From Acidobacteriota bacterium (GTDB taxonomy: Bacteria; Acidobacteriota; Thermoanaerobaculia; Multivoradales; SZUA-115), in assembly GCA_003231035.1 (NCBI GenBank), contig QIHU01000579.1, forward strand, positions 1-8,758: DNA of 8,758 bases, given 5' to 3'. Shown in pieces: positions 5,737 through 8,758 of the stretch (the stretch's first letter is position 1; every line of letters starts with the position of its first letter). The notes beneath the pieces are model-generated. The model ran no database searches, had not been told where the DNA came from, and saw nothing but the letters and a program-made list of their open reading frames with translations. A program made the translations under genes and the position numbers.

Positions 5737-6283
5737 AAAAACTCGGGCGGCGGGCGGTTTCGCCCTCTTCGTGCTGCTCGCCTGGCTGCTGGCCAGCGGC
5801 GCGGCGCTCGCCCAGGTCGAGCAAGCCCATCTTCGCATCGACGGCATGACGTGACCGTTGTGAGCCTACGGGGCCGAAAAGGCCCTACGACGCCTGGATG
5901 GCGTCGATCGTGCGGAGGTCGATTTTGAAGCCGGAAGCGCCACGGTGTGGCCGGCTGAGGGCGAGAGCTTCGACCCCCGAGCCATTCGCAAAGCGGTGAG
6001 CGATGCAGGCTTCTCCGCTCCCGAGGTGACCGTGACCGCGACCGGCGGCCTCGTCCCCCGCGACGGCAAACTCTACCTGGAGATGGCTGGGCCGGTCTCC
6101 GCCTTCTTGCTGAGCGGCGGAGAGGTGGTGGACCCACTGCGCCGCCGAGACGATCTAGCCGGCCAGCGGTTTCGCCTGCGTGGACAGCTCCATGCTACTA
6201 GCCACGCGGATCAGCCTCCCGGCTTGACCGTCGAGCACTGGGAGATCGTCGCTGAAAGCGACCCCGATGAGGGTGATCGGTAG
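5726..6283 (+). CDS. HMA-domain selenoprotein with a UxxU metal motif
   Basis: One frame of 185 codons runs from ATG 5726 to TAG 6281-6283 if two TGA codons (5852-5854 and 5861-5863) are read as selenocysteine. AGGAGG (5715-5720) lies 5 bases upstream. A signal peptide (about 1-29, ending GAALAQ) is followed by VEQAHLRIDGMTUPLUAYG and EKALRRLDGVDRAEVDF. This is the heavy-metal-associated (HMA) fold, in which GMTCxxC normally binds a soft metal. The TGAs fall exactly on both cysteines (residues 43 and 46). The HMA sequence continues through AGSATVWPAEG and AIRKAVSDAGFSAPEV (to about 106), so the frame is not decayed. Residues about 107-185 form an unrecognised domain, possibly an OB-like barrel (QRFRLRGQLHATSHA, VEHWEIV). 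Hairpins at 5870-5886 and 5888-5906 are SECIS candidates. A conventional caller would report a 42-aa peptide plus a separate 112-aa gene. The protein is probably a periplasmic metal chaperone or sequestering protein. Confidence 0.82.
5870..5886 (+). promoter_or_regulatory. SECIS candidate for the first UGA of the HMA gene
   Basis: GGGGCC pairs with GGCCCT (five G-C pairs and one G-U) around the loop GAAAA, whose first base is G. The loop begins 21 bases after the first TGA (5852-5854), within the 16-37 base distance given for bacterial SECIS elements, and 12 bases after the second TGA, which is somewhat short. The hairpin lies wholly in coding sequence, as bacterial SECIS elements do. The loop lacks a GGU core. 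Confidence 0.5.
5888..5906 (+). promoter_or_regulatory. SECIS candidate for the second UGA of the HMA gene
   Basis: CGACGCC (5888-5894) pairs perfectly with GGCGTCG (5900-5906) over 7 bp, leaving the loop TGGAT with GG at positions 2-3. The loop starts 31 bases after the second TGA (5861-5863), inside the accepted range. It follows the other hairpin by one base, giving two tandem stem-loops behind two UGA codons. Confidence 0.5.
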
Positions 6284-6343
6284 GATGAATGAAGATGGCA
6301 CAATGAAACCCTGAGATCGAACCACGCCTGCCAGGAGACTGTG

Positions 6344-7231
6344 ATGCGATATCTAAAGTTTGAACTGTTGGCCCTCGTGGTCCTCCTCGGACTCGGAACC
6401 CTCTTTGGACTCGCCCGCACTTTCGCGTCCAGCGACCCGGACCCCGGCCACGAGCGGATCCGCGAAGACCTCGACCCCTTCAGAACCGCATTCAACGAGG
6501 CGTCGGGCGACGTCCGCGCGGTCCTGCTCGTGGCCCCCACGTGAGGGGTTTGTCTTCGGGGGGTCTCCGAAGTCAACCAAGCCTTGCGCCAGGAACTGAA
6601 CATCCCGAACCTGACCGTCTTCGTCATCTCCTCCAGCCAATCGAGCGCCAAAGAAAAGCACACCGCCAACGCCATCAAACTCATGAGCGGCCCCAACGTC
6701 CACCACTACTGGGACGGCCTGCTGCGGGTCGGGTCCGCCGTCCAGCCCTTCGTTGAGGGGCTCGACTACCCCGCCTGGGACTTCTGGATGCTCTATCGCC
6801 CCGGGGTCACCTGGAGCACCGAAAAAGCGCCCGAACCCGACTGGTGGGAGCACCAACTCGGCTCCCTGCACCGCGACTTCGCGGGGCGGAGACTGGATGC
6901 GCAGCGGTTCGCCGAGAAGGCGCGCGGGCTGGCCGGGCCTCCCGCGCGGGGGCACCGGAGCAGCTCCGCGAGCGGTTCCGCCGCGGCGACACGCCGGACG
7001 CCCGACCTCCCGAGGAAGGAGTCGGCCTCGGTCTGGCGATCGCACAAGTCCACGCAGCCACGACCATCGCCGAGAATCTGGCGGCGGGCGGCAGCCGCTT
7101 CCGGGTCCAGTTGGCGCGGCGGCACCGTGACGGACCAGAACGAGGTATCGCCACTCTCAAAGCCGTCACCGAAGATGTCGCTGTTCAAGCGGAACTTCTG
7201 CACCCGGTTGTTACCGGAGTCTGCCACATAG
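6344..7231 (+). CDS. Membrane-anchored thioredoxin-like selenoprotein (UxxC)
   Basis: ATG 6344 has AGGAG (6333-6337) 6 bases upstream; a GTG at 6341 is less well placed. A hydrophobic anchor or signal (MRYLKFELLALVVLLGLGTLFGLA) comes first. A strand DVRAVLLVAPT follows and then TGA at 6542-6544, giving UGVC at residues 67-70, a helix (LRGVSEVNQALRQEL) and a second strand (LTVFVIS). This is the strand-CxxC-helix-strand order of thioredoxin-like oxidoreductases, with selenocysteine in the nucleophilic first position. The frame then continues with aromatic-rich, family-like sequence (YWDGLLRV, PAWDFWMLYRPGVTW, PDWWEHQLGSL, AQRFAEKARGL) up to about residue 196 (6931). After 6931 the frame runs on to TAG at 7229-7231 through low-quality sequence overlapping a kinase scrap and the opposing NHL gene. 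The natural stop therefore seems lost, and the last 100 residues are probably not original. It is likely a periplasm-facing selenol redox enzyme working with the UxxU protein encoded 60 bp upstream. Confidence 0.78.
6547..6578 (+). promoter_or_regulatory. SECIS candidate of the thioredoxin-like gene
   Basis: CTTCGG (6554-6559) pairs perfectly with CCGAAG (6567-6572), leaving the loop GGGGTCT. After a T-T mismatch a lower stem pairs 6547-6552 with 6574-6578, with one bulged T. The loop ends in GGUCU, the same core as the E. coli fdhF SECIS loop. GGU lies 18-20 bases after the TGA, close to the 19-21 I count in fdhF. This is the clearest SECIS-like hairpin in the window. Confidence 0.75.
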
Positions 7232-8163
7232 ACGAGTTCCTTGCCGCTCGCTCTCACCGCGTAGGGCAAATTGAACTGGCCAGCGCCGACGCCTGAGGAG
7301 CCCCATGCCGCCACGAAGTCTCCGACCCCCGTGAACTTCTGCATGCGATGGTTGTCGCGGTCGGCCACGTATACGTTACCGGCTTCATCCGTGGAAAGAC
7401 CGCGAGGAAGATCGAACTGACCCGCACCCGCGCCCGCGGAGCCCCAAGAGGCGATGAACAGACCATCGTTGGTGAACTTCTGGATCCGAGGACTGCCGTC
7501 GGAGACGAAAACGTTGGCCTGCGAATCCACCGCCACACCATTGGCGGAGGTGAACTCTCCATCTCCCGCGCCCGACCTTCCCCAAGCCGTGATGAACACT
7601 CCGTCACTCGTGAACTTCTGAATCCGGTTCTGGTTTCGGTCCGCGACGAACACATTGCCATCGCCGTCCACCGCCAGACCGTGGGTATGGCGGAATTGCC
7701 CGTCGCCATCGCCAAAGGAACCCCACATGGTCAGGAAGAGTCCTTCGCTCGTAAACTTTTGAACCCGGTTGTTACCGGTCTCGGCCACGTAGACGTTGCC
7801 CTGTGGACCGATGGCGATCCCATGCGGATGATTAAATTGGCCAGCGCCCGAACCCAACGATCCCCATTGGCTCAAGAAGGCGCCGCCGCCGGTGAATTTT
7901 TGAACTCGGTGGTTGCCGGTGTCCGCCACGTAGACGTTGCCCTCAGCGTCAACCTCGATCCCGTGCGGTCCAGAAAACTGGCCAGCTCCAACTCCGCTAG
8001 AGCCCCACTGGAGGAGGAACTCCACAGGGTTGTCACCTGCCCAGGCGCCGTGGGCGACCAGAACGAGGGCGAGAGGAAATATTCCCCGCTGCACGCTGCG
8101 CGGGGCTACTCTACCCACTAGCGAGTTTGCCCCGCTTTTCGCCATCGCGCGCCACGCCTTCAT
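6793..8163 (-). CDS. Secreted NHL-repeat protein with DGFESGD C-terminal motif
   Basis: The frame encodes 456 residues, of which about 348 look genuine. A signal peptide (hydrophobic core about 28-40, likely cut after AWA, residue 43) is followed by six NHL repeats of about 47 residues with the core GNVYVADTGNHRVQKFT. The genuine part ends with the motif IFGDGFESGDTSFWSVTVP (329-348; 7120-7180). This motif commonly closes secreted proteins in several Gram-negative groups, where the chain normally stops at or just after it. Here no stop follows, and the frame runs 108 residues antisense through the kinase scrap and the thioredoxin-like gene; that tail is most likely an artefact of a rearranged 3' end. 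The start may be 8163 or the ATG ending at 8145; neither has a strong RBS. The gene is convergent with the selenoprotein operon and lies 45 bp after the Gly/His-rich gene. It is probably an extracellular or periplasmic binding propeller. Confidence 0.8.
   Translation of the reverse strand: MKAWRAMAKSGANSLVGRVAPRSVQRGIFPLALVLVAHGAWAGDNPVEFLLQWGSSGVGAGQFSGPHGIEVDAEGNVYVADTGNHRVQKFTGGGAFLSQWGSLGSGAGQFNHPHGIAIGPQGNVYVAETGNNRVQKFTSEGLFLTMWGSFGDGDGQFRHTHGLAVDGDGNVFVADRNQNRIQKFTSDGVFITAWGRSGAGDGEFTSANGVAVDSQANVFVSDGSPRIQKFTNDGLFIASWGSAGAGAGQFDLPRGLSTDEAGNVYVADRDNHRMQKFTGVGDFVAAWGSSGVGAGQFNLPYAVRASGKELVYVADSGNNRVQKFRLNSDIFGDGFESGDTSFWSVTVPPRQLDPEAAAARRQILGDGRGCVDLCDRQTEADSFLGRSGVRRVAAAEPLAELLRCPRAGGPASPRAFSANRCASSLRPAKSRCREPSWCSHQSGSGAFSVLQVTPGR
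6955..7122 (+). pseudogene. C-terminal scrap of a sensor histidine kinase
   Basis: In the frame starting at 6955 the sequence reads PEQLRERFRRGD, then PPEEGVGLGLAIAQ, then NLAAGGSRFRVQLARR. This matches the end of a HATPase_c domain: the F-box (FxRFxRGD), the G2 box (GLGLAI) and the closing strand before the end of the kinase (GSxFxVxLPRR). The stretch between G2 and GSRF is several residues short (AQVHAATTIAENL), and the N-box, G1 box and His domain are absent. The piece is about 56 codons. It is bounded on the left by the thioredoxin-like gene, which loses its stop, and on the right by the exact end of the opposing NHL gene's VTVP motif at 7120. It looks like leftover DNA caught between two genes by deletion or rearrangement. 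Confidence 0.6.
7189..8016 (-). repeat. Six degenerate NHL-coding tandem repeats
   Basis: The DNA repeats with a period of about 141-144 bp, each unit encoding WGSxGxGxGQFxxPxG, then a GNVYVAD and RxQKFT block. On the plus strand the unit reappears as near-identical stretches such as 'gtgaacttctg' at 7333, 7467 and 7611. The fourth unit is one codon short (SDGSPRIQKF). The similarity between units is high enough to suggest recent internal duplication. Confidence 0.75.
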
Positions 8164-8208
8164 CTTGCGCGGACGGTCGAAAATGGTCGCAGGTTCACGG
8201 CGCTTACC

Positions 8209-8757
8209 TCATCCATGGCCGCCACCACCGTGGCCGCCACCGCCGTGGCTACCGCCTCGGTGGCCGCCGCCTCCGTGACCGGCTCCGTGGCCGGCTCCGC
8301 GACCGCCACTATGGCCACCGCTGCGGCCGGTGGCGCGATGACCACCGCCGCGGCTACGTGAATGGCCGGCCGAGTAGTGGCCAGAACTCGAGCTGCTGCG
8401 GTGCCCTTGGCCAACGTGGGACGGCCTCGAACTCGCCGCCGTATGCCGACCGTTTCGCGAGTGGCCGACGGCGGCGCTGTGCCTTCCGAGGTGGCTCGGC
8501 TGGTGCACGCTGCCGCCGTAGTCGTGACCCACCGTCGTCCGGTGGCCGAGGTGACCCCTGCCGCGGCCAACGCCGGAATAGTGACCCGCCGAGCCGTAAC
8601 CGTGCCCCGCCGACCGCTGATAGAGGTGACCCCGACCATAACCATGGCCGTAGGCGTAGTTGTGGCCAAAACCGTAGCCATAGAGATGGGCGGAGGCGTG
8701 GTGGTAGTAGTCGCCGTACCACCAGTAAGGCAGGATCGACGCCCCAAAATAGTAGCC
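8209..8757 (-). CDS. Gly/His/Tyr-rich protein, N-terminus outside window
   Basis: A partial frame of 182 codons enters from the right edge and ends at TGA (8209-8211). It begins GYYFGASILPYWWYGDYYHHA, positions from the edge to about 8695, and continues with aromatic/Gly/His sequence (GYGFGHNYAYGHGYGRGH). The middle is Ser/His/Arg-rich, and the tail is almost pure Gly-His-Arg (GGGGHRGGSHGGGGHGGGG). Strong third-position G/C in this frame, compared with the Ala/Thr-rich overlapping frame, supports it. Proteins of this kind are usually exported and disordered. The His-rich tail could bind metal ions, which would suit the metal-related operon nearby, but low complexity makes that only a suggestion. 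The NHL gene starts 45 bp downstream on the same strand, so they may share a transcript. Confidence 0.6.
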   Translation of the reverse strand, partial: GYYFGASILPYWWYGDYYHHASAHLYGYGFGHNYAYGHGYGRGHLYQRSAGHGYGSAGHYSGVGRGRGHLGHRTTVGHDYGGSVHQPSHLGRHSAAVGHSRNGRHTAASSRPSHVGQGHRSSSSSGHYSAGHSRSRGGGHRATGRSGGHSGGRGAGHGAGHGGGGHRGGSHGGGGHGGGGHG

Positions 8758-8758
8758 C

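Noticed and set aside
5945..6283. A separate 112-residue gene starting at ATG... or GTG 5945
   Set aside because: It begins in the middle of the HMA fold and is in frame with the signal peptide and UxxU motif upstream. It is the tail of the selenoprotein, with no RBS of its own.
5726..6544. Both TGA-interrupted genes as pseudogenes
   Set aside because: All three TGA codons fall on CxxC cysteines, no other stops or frameshifts occur in the conserved parts, and SECIS-like hairpins follow. Decay would place stops at random.
5852..6544. TGA recoded genome-wide to Cys or Trp
   Set aside because: TGA ends several normal genes here (for example at 2910, 3864 and 4786) exactly where their families end, and Cys uses TGC/TGT throughout.
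7189..8016. Regular repeats as a CRISPR array
   Set aside because: The period is about 144 bp, the units are degenerate, and they encode NHL motifs in frame; there are no spacers.
7348..8121. A 257-residue plus-strand frame
   Set aside because: It is the antisense shadow of the NHL repeats; repeats keep frames open on both strands, and the minus strand has the signal peptide and the family motifs.
8160..8747. A 195-residue Ala/Thr/Val-rich minus-strand frame
   Set aside because: It overlaps the Gly/His/Tyr frame, which has much stronger third-position G/C and aromatic-rich sequence typical of exported proteins. The Ala/Thr frame is its shifted shadow.

Overview
The window is GC-rich bacterial DNA with compact, overlapping genes. 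TGA, TAG and TAA all serve as ordinary stops, and third codon positions are strongly G/C. The C-terminal motif FGDGFESGDTSFWS on a secreted NHL protein, an HTH_34-type regulator, an ABA4-like membrane protein and probable selenoproteins together suggest a free-living Gram-negative lineage. Acidobacteriota (Thermoanaerobaculia-like) or a related phylum is my guess. Outer-membrane and lipoprotein signals support a diderm cell. No taxonomic marker gene is present.

Layout. (1) 1-451: a decayed C-terminal piece of a P1B-type metal ATPase, then a 17-bp dyad. (2) 452-3374: a membrane-protein module. It holds a six-TM protein, a 142-bp imperfect inverted repeat, a winged-helix (HTH_34) regulator, a second copy of the same dyad, and a tightly coupled run of ABA4-like protein, seven-TM protein and DUF2141 protein. 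The dyad before each transcription unit is a strong candidate operator for the regulator encoded between them. (3) 3442-7231: a second operon. It begins with a perfect G/C-tract palindrome typical of CsoR-family operators, then a CsoR/RcnR-type repressor with an unusual metal-ligand set, an outer-membrane beta-barrel protein, an NHL-repeat lipoprotein, and two genes interrupted by in-frame TGA codons. (4) 6955-7122: a histidine-kinase C-terminal scrap. (5) 7120-8757, minus strand: a secreted NHL-repeat protein and a partial Gly/His/Tyr-rich secreted protein.

The main discovery is at 5726-6931. The HMA-domain gene has TGA at exactly both cysteines of its metal-binding CxxC (GMTUPLUAYG). The next gene, a membrane-anchored thioredoxin-like protein, has TGA at the first position of its CxxC (PTUGVC). 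Each TGA is followed by a G-containing hairpin loop at or near the spacing expected of a bacterial SECIS. The third hairpin carries GGUCU, the loop sequence of E. coli fdhF. Both reading frames continue with good family-like sequence after the TGA. I read this as a CsoR-regulated cell-envelope operon using selenocysteine for soft-metal or redox handling: a UxxU metal chaperone, a UxxC oxidoreductase, an outer-membrane barrel and a lipoprotein propeller. Standard gene callers would cut both selenoproteins into fragments.

The 3' end of this operon is mosaic. The thioredoxin-like gene runs without its own stop into the kinase scrap, and the opposing NHL gene also loses its natural end at the other border of that scrap.
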